In this document: piece after piece, positions 1 to 8,554 of the stretch
Numbering within the stretch: the stretch's first letter is position 1
Layout of the letters: each line of letters starts with the position of its first letter
Assembly (NCBI RefSeq): GCF_002192455.1
Contig: NZ_CP021744.1
Location: 3,254,001-3,318,000 of the forward strand
Direction: 5' to 3'
DNA: 64,000 nt
From: Streptomyces albireticuli
Lineage (GTDB): Bacteria; Actinomycetota; Actinomycetes; Streptomycetales; Streptomycetaceae
Position numbers and translations under genes: made by a program
The notes under the pieces: generated by a model
Told to the model about the DNA's origin: nothing
What the model saw: the letters and a program-made list of their open reading frames with translations, nothing else
Databases searched by the model: none

Positions 1-985
1 CCTCGCCGACGGCGTCGGCCAGGCGGCGGGTCTTGACGCCGCCGGCGGTCTGCACGGTGTTGCCGTGCAGGGGGTCGCTGAGCCAGACGACGGGGTGGCC
101 CGCGCGCTGCACGGCCTCGACGACGGGGGCGACGGCCGACGCGGGTGTCCGGACGCCCGTGCGCAGGATCAGCGTGAGCCGGCCGGGCAGCCGGTCCGGG
201 TCGAGGACGCGGCAGAGCCGTACGACCTGCTCGGCGGAGGCGGACGGGCCGATCTTGCAGGCGACCGGGTTGGCCAGGGAGGCGAGGAACTCGACGTGCG
301 CGAGACCGAGCTGGCGGGTGCGTTCCCCGATCCACGGGAAGTGGGTCGAGGCCAGGTAGGGGGCGCCGGTCTCCGGGTCGCGGCGCACCTGCGGGCTCTC
401 GTAGTCCATCACGAGGGCCTCGTGGGACGCCCACGGCCCGTACGCGTCGGTGCGCAGCTCGTCGAGCGCGCGCAGGACGGCCGCGCTCGCCTCGTACGCC
501 CGGAGCATCCGGTTGGGGTCGTGGCGGCGGGCGGCCGCGTGGGGTTCCGGGGAGTTGACGAGGTGGCCGCGGAAGACGGGCAGGTCGACCCCGTCGTGGG
601 TCTCGGTGGGGCTGCTGCGCGGCTTGGCGAACTGGCCGCCCATCCGGCCTACGCGGACGACGGGTTGACCGGTGCGCAGGGCCATCCGGCCGGCCAGATC
701 GGCCAGGAGCTCCGCCTTGGCGGCGGTGTGGGCGGCTCCGCATTCGCGGATGTCCTCGGCGCAGTCGCCGGTCTGGAGCAGCCGGGCCCGGCCGAGGGCC
801 ACCTCGGCGAGCTGCCGCCGCAGCACGCTCACGTCGGCGGCGGAGGTGAGCGCGGGGGCCTCCTGGAGGGCGCGGCGTACCTCGGGGAGGTCCGGGTGGG
901 CGCCCCACCGCGGCTGCTGCTCGGCGGGGAGCAGGTCCCAGACCGCGGGGGCCGGGGCCCCCGCGACGGCGAGCGACTCGTTCAC
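1..985 (-). CDS. Class II DAHP synthase (3-deoxy-7-phosphoheptulonate synthase), C-terminus beyond left edge
   Basis: Catalyses the first shikimate-pathway step, condensing phosphoenolpyruvate and erythrose 4-phosphate. Reading the minus strand gives MNESLAVAG then, near residues 71-78, QTGDCAED (the Cys is a metal ligand in this family), near 109-126 VVRVGRMGGQFAKPRSSP, then NPVACKIGP and SDPLHGNT, all class II signatures. About 328 codons are present and the stop lies outside the window; the full family is near 450 residues. The GTG start overlaps the TGA of the chorismatase (GTGA), so the two are translationally coupled. A cluster-borne copy of this enzyme typically raises chorismate supply for a secondary metabolite, so I infer that role rather than housekeeping aromatic synthesis. 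Confidence 0.93.
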   Translation of the reverse strand, partial: MNESLAVAGAPAPAVWDLLPAEQQPRWGAHPDLPEVRRALQEAPALTSAADVSVLRRQLAEVALGRARLLQTGDCAEDIRECGAAHTAAKAELLADLAGRMALRTGQPVVRVGRMGGQFAKPRSSPTETHDGVDLPVFRGHLVNSPEPHAAARRHDPNRMLRAYEASAAVLRALDELRTDAYGPWASHEALVMDYESPQVRRDPETGAPYLASTHFPWIGERTRQLGLAHVEFLASLANPVACKIGPSASAEQVVRLCRVLDPDRLPGRLTLILRTGVRTPASAVAPVVEAVQRAGHPVVWLSDPLHGNTVQTAGGVKTRRLADAVGE

Positions 986-2010
986 CGGGTCCACTCCGGG
1001 CCGGGGACGAGCCCTTCGATCTCCACCAGCAGGTCGTCGCGGCACACGGCCACGTTCATGTACATGACCTCGGTGTCGGGGCCGAAGGCCGACCGGCAGC
1101 GCTCGCGCACGACCGGCAGGTCCGCCTCGTGGCGCACGTACACCTTGACCAGGCGGAGGTCCTTGAGCTCGTGGCCGCCGTCGAGGCCCGCCGCGGCCAG
1201 GTTGGGGCCGCTGATCAGCTCGGCGATGTTCTCCAGCACCACGTCGGTCTGCGCGGCGACGTCGCCGCGGTGGACGGTCTCGTGGCCGAGGATGCTGGCC
1301 GTGCCGGAGACGAACAGCGCGCCGTCGCCCTGCCCGGCGCCCGCCGGGTGGAGCCGGGTGGCGCGGGCGAAGCTCGGCGGCTTCGGGCCGTACTGCTCGG
1401 GATAGTGGTAGGCGGGTGTCTGCCGCTGGTTCTCCACGTGCCGGGGTCTGCCCTCGCGGCAGGCGAGCAGGGTGAAGGAGATGCCCTCGCCCCGGGTGCC
1501 GATGCCGGTGGCGGCCGGCATGTGGCCGGTGCCGTCGCCGTAGGACGCGAAGGCCTCGGCGCGGCCGGCGACGAAGTCCTGGTAGATCTCCATGCCTTCG
1601 GCGTTGGGACCGATGATGTCGCCGACGAAGTTCCACATCCGGAAGATGTGGGGGTAACCGAGCTCGTTGACCAGCGCGAAGGCCGCCTCGTACACCTCGC
1701 GCACCGTCGTCCGGTACACCGGGAGCGGCGGGAGGGCGCCGGAGATGAAGAGGTATTCGCCGTCGTGCGCGAAGGCCAGGCTGCCCCGGGTGCCGGATCG
1801 CGGCGCGGTGCCGGTGGTCCACACCTCGCGGAAGGAGTCGAAGCCCGGGGAGGCCATGGGAATGGTCAGTTCCGGGTACCCCTGCCCGGTGAGGGCGAGA
1901 CCGGTACGCTCGCCGAACGCGACCGTACCGAGGACGTGGCGCCCGGGAGCGGGCTGGGGTATGCCGTCGAGTGACGTGAAATGGGCCTGTAATCCGGCGT
2001 GTTGGGACAT
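982..2010 (-). CDS. Chorismatase of the FkbO/Hyg5 family
   Basis: Members hydrolyse chorismate, losing pyruvate, to a dihydroxycyclohexadiene carboxylate (FkbO, RapK) or to 3-hydroxybenzoate (Hyg5), used as a polyketide starter or building block. The 342-residue protein shows FRMWNFVGDI near residues 123-132, SGTASILGH near 235-243 and VCRDDLLVEIEG near 322-333, the last holding the expected catalytic Glu (about 330). Gly236 and Cys323 fall where, as I recall, Hyg5-type enzymes carry Gly and Cys; that suggests a 3-hydroxybenzoate former, but this is from memory. ATG at 2010 is chosen because an AAGGG lies upstream; a longer in-frame start reaches 2190. Coupled by GTGA to the DAHP synthase downstream. 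Confidence 0.92.
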   Translation of the reverse strand: MSQHAGLQAHFTSLDGIPQPAPGRHVLGTVAFGERTGLALTGQGYPELTIPMASPGFDSFREVWTTGTAPRSGTRGSLAFAHDGEYLFISGALPPLPVYRTTVREVYEAAFALVNELGYPHIFRMWNFVGDIIGPNAEGMEIYQDFVAGRAEAFASYGDGTGHMPAATGIGTRGEGISFTLLACREGRPRHVENQRQTPAYHYPEQYGPKPPSFARATRLHPAGAGQGDGALFVSGTASILGHETVHRGDVAAQTDVVLENIAELISGPNLAAAGLDGGHELKDLRLVKVYVRHEADLPVVRERCRSAFGPDTEVMYMNVAVCRDDLLVEIEGLVPGPEWTR

Positions 2011-2305
2011 GGGAGAACCCTTCAGTGGGCCGTCGCTGAGGTGGGGGGCGAGACGCCAGTGCACTGCGGGAGGAGGCGAGACGGGTGAGCCCTGCGGTGG
2101 GCTGTGCGTAGAGATGGGGCTTCGGCCGCGCGGGTCGGTCCGGCGCGTCGACAAAGCGTGTTTTGGGCACAGTTGGGCGCGGCGCAGCACGCTGCGACCG
2201 GCTCCGGCTCACTCCCCCCGTGATCGTCTGCCGGTACGACCGCACCCGCGCATGTGTGTGTACGGTCAACTTTTATTCGGCGGCAGGCAAAGTGAGTTGA
2301 GCCAC
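2011..2305. other. Non-coding region upstream of the chorismatase
   Basis: No convincing gene lies here. On the minus strand it should carry the promoter for the chorismatase/DAHP synthase pair; a TTGACC is visible near 2267-2272 but without a clear matching -10. The in-frame extension of the chorismatase to 2190 lacks family similarity. Confidence 0.45.
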
Positions 2306-2326
2306 AAGAGGAGCCTGGCTCCTCTT
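2306..2326 (-). terminator. Small hairpin at the end of the frameshifted gene
   Basis: AAGAGGAGCC and GGCTCCTCTT form a perfect 10-nt inverted repeat around a single T. It overlaps the TAA stop (2325-2327) of the minus-strand gene at 2325-2737, a usual place for a terminator. Confidence 0.5.
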
Positions 2327-2737
2327 ACGCACCTTCCACCCCACCCGCCCGAACGGCGTCCTCCGCAAGGAGATTCAACCTCTCCACCGGCCCGGCCGGC
2401 CGCAGCGTGCAGCTCCGCCACGCGAACCCGTTGGGATGCCGGACGAGCACCATGCCACTGGGCTCCACCTCGACGACCCTGCCGGAACCACCGGCGACGG
2501 TGTCGACGACGATCGCCCCGATCGGGGCGCGGGCGAGGGGCAGTTGGACGGATTCGGGGCAGCGGCAGGAGTCGGAGAGGGCGGGTGCGCGGGGGACGAG
2601 GTTGAAGCCGTGGGCGCCGGCGGCGATGTGGAGGGGGGCGGGGCTGGGGTGGGGGTGGTGCGGGGGTTCGCGACGGGGTTGCGTCGTGCGAAACGCGCTC
2701 TCGCCCAGGCGATGAGGCCGACGATAGGGTTTTTCAC
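2325..2737 (-). pseudogene. Small conserved-looking gene broken by a one-base shift in a C6 run
   Basis: Function not recognised. A GTG at 2737 sits 8 nt after a strong AAGGAG and opens MKNPIVGLIAWARARF. That frame degenerates into Pro/Ser/Thr runs after the homopolymer at 2633-2638 (G6 on plus, C6 on minus). From there a different frame reads well (HIAAGAHGFNLVPRAP, then SVQLPLARAPIGAIVVDTV and RHPNGFAWRS) to TAA at 2325. One extra C in the run would join the two halves into a protein of about 137 residues. The second half has no start codon of its own. It is either a sequencing error in a homopolymer or a fresh pseudogene. Confidence 0.6.
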
Positions 2738-2840
2738 GTCATCAGCTCCTTGGTCGGACAGGTGACCACACCCCCCGGGCCGGTCGGACGGCTGCGGGGG
2801 GCTTTTGGCGAGCGCCACAATAGAGAGGGTGTGATGCAGA

Positions 2841-2896
2841 TGTCTATAGGCGTATGCCGAGGTTAGCTACTATGTTCGACTAGGTGTCTATACCTA
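2841..2896 (+). promoter_or_regulatory. Promoter and probable operator of the GntR gene
   Basis: TGTCTATA occurs twice, at 2841-2848 and 2885-2892, on either side of a -10-like TACTAT (2868-2873). The second copy lies inside the inverted repeat TAGGT (2881-2885) and ACCTA (2892-2896). Placement over the likely transcription start suggests autoregulation by the adjacent GntR protein (inference). Confidence 0.55.
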
Positions 2897-3177
2897 CAGT
2901 CGCCCCCGTGATGGAATTCGACCCCACGCTCCCGAAGTGGACGCAGATCGCGCAGGTCATCCGGCAGCGCATCGCCTCGGGCGAGTACGCGCCGAATCAC
3001 TTGGTCTCCGAGACCCAGTTGGAGCAGGAGTTCGACGTCGCGCGCGTCACGGTTCGCAAAGTCACCCGCGCACTGCGCGAAGAGGGCCTGATCGTCACTA
3101 CACACGGCATGGGGTCGTTCGTCACCGAACAGGCCGCCGGGATCATCAAGGCATCCAAGGACCCCTCAGCGGGGTGA
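2884..3177 (+). CDS. Short GntR-family transcriptional regulator (DNA-binding domain only)
   Basis: A 97-residue protein consisting of one winged helix-turn-helix: KWTQIAQVIRQRIASGEYAP, then SETQLEQEFDVARVTVRKV and GLIVTTHGMGSFV, the usual GntR wing. There is no effector-binding C-terminal domain, unlike full-length GntR regulators of about 240 residues; such short forms are common in Streptomyces and may act as simple autorepressors. The GTG at 2884 has no ribosome site but lies about 11 nt after a -10-like box, so a leaderless start is plausible; ATG at 2911, giving MEFDPTLPKW, is the alternative. Its 3' end overlaps the convergent kinase-like gene by 12 nt. Confidence 0.85.
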   Translation: MSIPTVAPVMEFDPTLPKWTQIAQVIRQRIASGEYAPNHLVSETQLEQEFDVARVTVRKVTRALREEGLIVTTHGMGSFVTEQAAGIIKASKDPSAG

Positions 3178-3972
3178 CCGCGCGCGGAGCCGGTCGGCCC
3201 ATTCGTGGAGCGGGCCGGCGAGTTCGTGGTTGTCACCACGACTGAGGGTCTGGAGGAGCTCGGCCGCGATGACGGCCTGCCCGGTCCAGGTCTGCGGGGC
3301 GTCCAGGTCGGGGAAGGCGGCGCGGACCCGGGCCGCTGTGGCCGGTCGGAGCAGGCTGTAGGCGTAGAGGGTGGCCTGGTCGTAGCCGTAGGGCGCCCGG
3401 CCCCACCCTTCCCAGTCGAGGATCCGCAGCCCGGGTGCGGTGAGGTTGGCCCAGTGCAGGTCGCCGTGGGCGGTGGTCCAGGTGATGGCATCGGGGGCGG
3501 GGACGCCGAGGAACTCCGGCAGGGCGCGGTGGATGTACTCCTGGCGGACCGCGATCCGGTCGGTGGTGACGTCGGCGACGGTGCCCAGGGCACTGCCGAG
3601 AGCCGTCCACCACGCGGCGGGGAGGCCGTCGGGGACGCGCAGGACCGGATCGTCGGAGATGACGTCCTGGTCCAGGTGCTCGCTCAGCTCGGCGCGGTGG
3701 ACGGTCCCGTCCTCGGCCTCGTCGTGCACCGCCAGCAGCGCGGGCCTGTGTCCGTGCAGGTCGCCGAACGCCTGCTGGGCGTCCGTCGCCCCTTCCCACG
3801 TCTTCCCTGACGCCTTGCCGGCCGGGGCGGAGACCAGCCGCAGCCACACCCGCCGGCCGTCGCCGGTGACACCGGGCCGCCCCAGGGTCCGTCCCGCCCA
3901 GCCCCAGCGCTCCTCACCACCGCCGAGAGTGACGGCGAGGGCGCGGGCGGCGTGGTCGTGACGGGTGCGCAT
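3166..3972 (-). CDS. Aminoglycoside phosphotransferase/kinase-like protein
   Basis: A 268-residue protein of the APH/choline-kinase fold. The catalytic loop is visible as AHGDLHWANL, followed by the Mg-binding ILDWEGWG, then a YGYDQATLYAYSLL segment. The N-terminal nucleotide-binding half is less clear. The substrate cannot be told; many Streptomyces members beside short GntR genes are not resistance enzymes. ATG at 3972 (MRTRHDHAARAL) was preferred over longer in-frame starts up to 4089 because the extra residues are low in complexity. It is convergent with the GntR gene. Confidence 0.75.
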   Translation of the reverse strand: MRTRHDHAARALAVTLGGGEERWGWAGRTLGRPGVTGDGRRVWLRLVSAPAGKASGKTWEGATDAQQAFGDLHGHRPALLAVHDEAEDGTVHRAELSEHLDQDVISDDPVLRVPDGLPAAWWTALGSALGTVADVTTDRIAVRQEYIHRALPEFLGVPAPDAITWTTAHGDLHWANLTAPGLRILDWEGWGRAPYGYDQATLYAYSLLRPATAARVRAAFPDLDAPQTWTGQAVIAAELLQTLSRGDNHELAGPLHEWADRLRARSPR

Positions 3973-4170
3973 CCGCTGCTCTTCGGCCGCGTCCGGTGGG
4001 GGCGAGTACACGTTGTTCTCCCGTGAATCGTCGGACTTCCAGGGTGTGTCCGGCAGATCCTTCCCCAGCCCCGCCCCGTCCCGCCGCATCCGGTGTGCGG
4101 CGCCGTCGCGCCGCAGGTCTCCGCCCCGTCCTTCGGACGCCGAGCGGCCGGGAATTCCGTCCCGGGTCGT

Positions 4171-5394
4171 TCAGCCCGCCGCCGTGAACACCAGCGACGC
4201 GTTGTGCCCGCCGAACCCGAACGCGTTGGCCAGGGCTGCCGGTACGCGCCCGTGGCGAGGGGATCCGGCGACCACGTCCAGGGGGACCTCCGGGTCGAGG
4301 TCGACGAGGTTGCGTACGGGCGGGACCGCGCCGTCGCGTACGGCGAGGATCGCCGCGATCGCGCCGATCGCGCCCGCCGCGCCGAAGAGGTGACCGGTCA
4401 TCGACTTGGTGGCCGTCACCGACGGGTGGGTGCCGATCGCCTCGGCGACCGAGCGGGCCTCGACGAGGTCGCCCAGCTGTGTGGACGTGGCGTGGGCGTG
4501 GACGTGCGCGATGTCCGCCGGGGTCAGTCCGGCGGCCGACAGGGCCAGGCGCATCGCGCGTACCTGGCCCTCCGGGTGGGCGGCCGTGATGTGGTGGGCG
4601 TCCGAGGTCACGCCGGCGCCGGCGAGGACCGCGTGCGGGCGGGCGCCGCGGGCGGCGGCGAACCCGGCGCGTTCCAGGACGACCACGCCCGCGCCCTCGC
4701 CGATGACGAGGCCGTCGCGGCCGGTGTCGAACGGGCGTGAGGCGCCCGCCGGGTCGTCGTTGCGGGTGGAGTGGGCCTTGGCCTGGGCGAACCCGGCGAT
4801 GGGCAGCGGGTGCACGCAGGCCTCCGTGCCGCCGGCGACCACGACGTCGGCCCGGCCGAGGCGTATCAGGTCCAGGCCCATGGCGATCGCCTCGGCGCCG
4901 GAGGCGCAGGCGCTCACCGGGGTGTGGGCGCCGCCCCGGGCCCCGAGTTCCATGCTGACCCAGGCGGCCGGGCCGTTGGCCATCAGCATCGGCACGGTGT
5001 GCGGGGAGACCTTCCGTACGCCCGACGCCTCCAGGACGTCGTCCTGGCCGAGCAGCGTCAGGACGCCGCCGGTGCCCGTGCCGATGACCACGGCGAGCCG
5101 CTCCGGCTCCACCTCGGGCCGCCCGGCGTCGGCCCACGCCTCGCGGGCGGCGAGCAGCGCGATCTGCTCGCACCGGTCCATGCGCCGGGCCTGCACCCGG
5201 TCGAGCAGCCCGGCCGGCTCCTGGCGCAGGCGGCCCGCGATGCGTACGGGCAGTTCCGCCGCCCAGTCGTCCTCGATGGCGCGGATCCCGCTCTCGCCGC
5301 GCAGCATCGCCTCCCAGGTGGACGCGATGTCGCCGCCGAGGGGGGTGGTGGCGCCGAGACCGGTGACGGCGGCGCTTTCGTTGGTGACGGTCAT
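4171..5394 (-). CDS. Stand-alone beta-ketoacyl-ACP synthase II-type enzyme
   Basis: Condensing enzyme of the FabF/KAS II type, 407 residues, normal length for the family. The catalytic triad is intact: Cys163 in SACASGAEA, His301 in AHATSTQLGD and His335 in KSMTGHLFGAAG, with Lys330. ATG at 5394 follows AAGGGGGA. It is not in a fabD-fabH-acpP operon: no ACP, malonyltransferase or KAS III is nearby. With the chorismatase and DAHP synthase 2 kb away, it may belong to a secondary-metabolite pathway (inference); a second housekeeping KAS II is the alternative. Codon use resembles its neighbours. Confidence 0.88.
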   Translation of the reverse strand: MTVTNESAAVTGLGATTPLGGDIASTWEAMLRGESGIRAIEDDWAAELPVRIAGRLRQEPAGLLDRVQARRMDRCEQIALLAAREAWADAGRPEVEPERLAVVIGTGTGGVLTLLGQDDVLEASGVRKVSPHTVPMLMANGPAAWVSMELGARGGAHTPVSACASGAEAIAMGLDLIRLGRADVVVAGGTEACVHPLPIAGFAQAKAHSTRNDDPAGASRPFDTGRDGLVIGEGAGVVVLERAGFAAARGARPHAVLAGAGVTSDAHHITAAHPEGQVRAMRLALSAAGLTPADIAHVHAHATSTQLGDLVEARSVAEAIGTHPSVTATKSMTGHLFGAAGAIGAIAAILAVRDGAVPPVRNLVDLDPEVPLDVVAGSPRHGRVPAALANAFGFGGHNASLVFTAAG

Positions 5395-5685
5395 GAGGGT
5401 CCCCCTTGTGGTGATGGCACAGTTCACCCGTGGTGGCGGGTGGTGCGGGTTTCTGCCTTCGGGTCCACTGTGCCAAGGGGAGAGCGGGGATAGCGGCTAG
5501 ATGATCAACGGAGTCGGGGGGTGAGAGATTGTTGGGTTCCGCTATGGACCGGACAGGTCGGGTGGGTCGCGACCGGCGTCCGGGAGTGGGCGGGCGCGTA
5601 CGGCGGGGCGGCAGGATGGGGCGTCCGCCGACCCTCGGCGGCGTCCCTGGGCGGCCGCCTGACCCGGGCGCCGGCCCTCGGCCCC

Positions 5686-6864
5686 TCACTTCCTCCGGAA
5701 CAGCCTCCGCAGCGACACCACCAGCAACGTCGCCACCGCGAACGTCCCCGCCCCCACCGCGAGATTGCGGTTGCGGTCCCCCTCGTCCGTGCCGTCACCG
5801 GACTTCCCGTCCGACGACGCGCCACCGCCGTTCCTGGCGTCGTCCGGCGCCTTCGCCACCGAGTCCGGCAGTAGGTCGCCGTCCAGCCCGACCGGCTGCA
5901 CCGAACTCCGCCTGCCCTCCGAGCCGTACATCAGCGTCCGCCCGTCGGGCGCGAAGGTGACCGACTCCCCCTGCCGCTGGAGCGGTACGCCCGGGCGGCC
6001 GACCTCCTCTGGGCGGCCGTCGCGCCAGCGGTACTCGCGCGCGTCGAAGTAGCTGCGGACGACGAGCCGGGTGCCGTCCGGCGAGAACGCGCCGTCCGTG
6101 GCCCAGACGTCGATGTCCGCGACGCGCCGGAAGGTGTTCACGCCGGACGCGGACAGCTTCTCCGGACCGGCGTAGAGGGCGCTCTTCCCGGACTGCTTCT
6201 TGCTGACGATGTACACCCGGCCCGTCCTGGGATGCACCATCAGCGACTCGGCGTCGCGCGGGCCGTCGTCGTAGCGCACGGTGTGGCGGACGGGCGTGAC
6301 GGTGGTGTCGGCCAGCTTCTTCGGCTCGGGGAAGCGATAGATCCACACTTCCTGCCACCGGCCGCCGTAGTTGTCCCCTATGTCACCGACGTAGATGTTC
6401 CCGTCCGGGCCGATCGAGATGCCCTCCACGTCGCGGGGGTCGATGTCGGCGAGGGTGACGGTCGCGACCGTACGGCCGGTGCGGCTGTCCACGGCGTAGA
6501 CGTACGGGCCGTCGTCGCTGTCGTTGTGCGTCCAGTACACGCCCGGGTGCGCGCGGCTGGCGGCCAGGCCGCTGGACTCCCTTATCCGGGGGTCCGTGAT
6601 GGTGAACGACTTGGGGGTCTCGGCGGCGGCGCCGTCGGCCGCCCGCGCGACGGCGGCACCCGGCAGGGCGGCGAAGGCGAAGGCGCCGAACGCGCTCAGC
6701 GCGGCGAGTCCGAGGACGGCCCGGCGGGCGGAAGGGCCGGAAGGACCGCCGGCGCGACGGCGCGGGGCGGGCCGACGGCCGGTTCCGCATACGGTTCCGC
6801 TCACGGCTCCGGCTACGGCACCGCGGCCGGTTCCGTCTCCGGTGGCAGGCAAGGGCTGGCGCAT
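5686..6864 (-). CDS. Secreted, membrane-anchored beta-propeller-like protein
   Basis: A 392-residue exported protein. The N-terminus has a basic region, then a hydrophobic stretch (AVLGLAALSAFGAFAFAALPG) resembling a signal peptide. The middle has propeller-like strands: IRESSGLAASRAHPGVYWTHND, GPDGNIYVGDIGDN and FSPDGTRLVVRSYF. The C-terminus is a Gly/Ser/Asp-rich linker, a hydrophobic helix and the basic tail RRLFRRK, which would anchor it to the membrane with the propeller outside. Function unknown. ATG at 6864 is the first that leaves a normal signal peptide; the open frame continues to 6972. Confidence 0.7.
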   Translation of the reverse strand: MRQPLPATGDGTGRGAVAGAVSGTVCGTGRRPAPRRRAGGPSGPSARRAVLGLAALSAFGAFAFAALPGAAVARAADGAAAETPKSFTITDPRIRESSGLAASRAHPGVYWTHNDSDDGPYVYAVDSRTGRTVATVTLADIDPRDVEGISIGPDGNIYVGDIGDNYGGRWQEVWIYRFPEPKKLADTTVTPVRHTVRYDDGPRDAESLMVHPRTGRVYIVSKKQSGKSALYAGPEKLSASGVNTFRRVADIDVWATDGAFSPDGTRLVVRSYFDAREYRWRDGRPEEVGRPGVPLQRQGESVTFAPDGRTLMYGSEGRRSSVQPVGLDGDLLPDSVAKAPDDARNGGGASSDGKSGDGTDEGDRNRNLAVGAGTFAVATLLVVSLRRLFRRK

Positions 6865-7007
6865 GGTCCCAAGCCTGCCATCACCCGGGGCCCCGGCCGC
6901 CCGGACCCGGAACTCCGGGAAATATCGCTCGAACAAGCTGTCCCTCACACGTATCGTGACCGCGCGCGTCACACGGGACGCGCGGCACGGGCGAAAGGCT
7001 GGGATCG

Positions 7008-8150
7008 GTGGAGTACAACGGGTGGGCCGACGAGGGGTTCGGCGCCGTCGCGGACGCGTTCGGCCGGAACTTCACCGACCACGGGGACACCGGCGCCGCC
7101 GTCACTGTGTTCGTGGACGGCCGCAAGGTCGTCGACCTGTGGGGCGGCACCGCCGACGAGCGGACCGGCCGGCCCTGGGAACGGGACACGGCCGTCCCCG
7201 TCATGTCCGCGGCCAAGGGCGTCGTCGCCGTCTGCGCCCACCTCCTCGCGCAGGAGGGCCGCCTGGATCTGGACGCCCCGATCGCCGACCACTGGCCGGA
7301 GTTCGCGCGGCACGGCAAGGAGCGGATCACCCCGCGCATGGTCCTCGCCCACCGCGCGGGCCTGCCCGTCATCGACCGGCCGCTGACCTTCGAGGAGATC
7401 CTCGCCTGGACGCCGGTGGTACGCGCCCTGGAGGAGCAGGCCCCGTACTGGGAGCCCGGCACCGCGCACGAGTACCACGGGCACACCATGGGCTGGCTGA
7501 TCGGCGAGGTGATCCGCCGGATCACGGGCCGCACGCCCGGCGCCTACTTCCGTACGGCCGTCGCCGACGAGCTGGGCCTGACCACCTGGATCGGCGTCCC
7601 GGAAGCCGAACTCCCCGGCCTGGCCCGCCTCTCCGAGGCGCCCGGTACGTACCCGGAGCTCCCCGCCGAGTCGCTCTTCGCGCGGATCCTCACGATGGAC
7701 GGGGCGCTCCCGTTCCCCGGCACCGACCACCCGCGCGGCCGGAACTCGCCCGCGGTCCTCGCCGCCGAGATCCCCGGCACGGGCGCCGTCTCCTCCGCCC
7801 GCGGCCTGGCCACGCTCTACGCGGCGGCCGCGACCGGCGTCGACGGCGCGCCCCGGCTGCTCACCCGGGACACCCTCACCGACGCCCTGCGGGTACGGAC
7901 CGACGGACCCTCCTGGTCGGGCTTCCCGGACGGGGGCGTGCACTGGGGCAGCGGCTTCAACGTCGCGTCGGAGAGCGTGCCGCTGCTGGGGGCGCGCAGC
8001 TTCAGCAACGAGGGGGCGGGTGGGCATTTCGCGCTGGGGGACGACGAGTTGGGGGTCGGGTTCGCGTATGTGACGAACCGGATGGTGGGGGGTGAGGATC
8101 CTCGGGGGCCGTTGCTGGTGGGGGCTGTCCGGGGGTGTGTGGCGGGGTGA
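7008..8150 (+). CDS. Serine hydrolase, class C beta-lactamase/esterase-like
   Basis: 380 residues of the penicillin-binding-protein/AmpC fold. The nucleophile motif is SAAK (in VPVMSAAKGV), and EYHGHTMGW occupies the Tyr-x-Asn position. No signal peptide is seen, so it is cytoplasmic, which fits the EstB-like esterases of this family better than a true beta-lactamase. The GTG at 7008 lies after GAAAGG with long spacing. It stands directly upstream of the lasso-like operon but is separated by 400 nt of repeat sequence, so a shared function is not implied. Confidence 0.82.
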   Translation: MEYNGWADEGFGAVADAFGRNFTDHGDTGAAVTVFVDGRKVVDLWGGTADERTGRPWERDTAVPVMSAAKGVVAVCAHLLAQEGRLDLDAPIADHWPEFARHGKERITPRMVLAHRAGLPVIDRPLTFEEILAWTPVVRALEEQAPYWEPGTAHEYHGHTMGWLIGEVIRRITGRTPGAYFRTAVADELGLTTWIGVPEAELPGLARLSEAPGTYPELPAESLFARILTMDGALPFPGTDHPRGRNSPAVLAAEIPGTGAVSSARGLATLYAAAATGVDGAPRLLTRDTLTDALRVRTDGPSWSGFPDGGVHWGSGFNVASESVPLLGARSFSNEGAGGHFALGDDELGVGFAYVTNRMVGGEDPRGPLLVGAVRGCVAG

Positions 8151-8199
8151 GGGTGACCCGTGGTGGGGCGGGCGGGTGCGGGCGGGTGCGGGCGGGTGC

Positions 8200-8445
8200 C
8201 GCTGCGCGGGGCCTTTCCCCACCCCGCCCCTTCCCGATACCGGGGCTCCGCCCCGGACCCCGGTCCTCAAACGCCGGACGGGCTGAGCCGTTGCCCGGAA
8301 CCGGGCGAAAATCAGCCCGGCTGGGGGCACCTCCCAGCGGTAGCTGGGGGAGTTTGAGGCCACCGCGCGTCAGCGCGGAAAAGGGGGTCTGGGGGCGAAG
8401 CCCCCGGTTTCGGGAAGGGGCGGGGCTGGGGAACAAAACCCGCCA
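8200..8445. repeat. Dispersed intergenic palindromic repeat, copy 1
   Basis: Fills most of the 404-nt gap between the serine hydrolase and the lasso-like operon. It has the module CCCCGCCCCTTCCCG, then a CCGGGGCTCCGCCCCGG hairpin, then the Cys-less ACGCCGGACGGGCTGA arm, and closes with CGGGAAGGGGCGGGG in inverse orientation. The same modules recur at seven other places in the window. Confidence 0.75.
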
Positions 8446-8554
8446 CTCCTTCGGGTGGCCGGATCCCCCACCCCGCGTAACCCACCCCCACCACGGACAG
8501 CCTCGACCCAACGCGCAGCCGCACACGCACACGCACACGCGAAGGGACCCGCCC

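Noticed and set aside
2375..2818. 147-codon minus-strand frame as a real protein
   Set aside because: Only its GTG-started first part up to the C6 run looks coding; after that the better frame is another one, so it was merged into a frameshifted gene.
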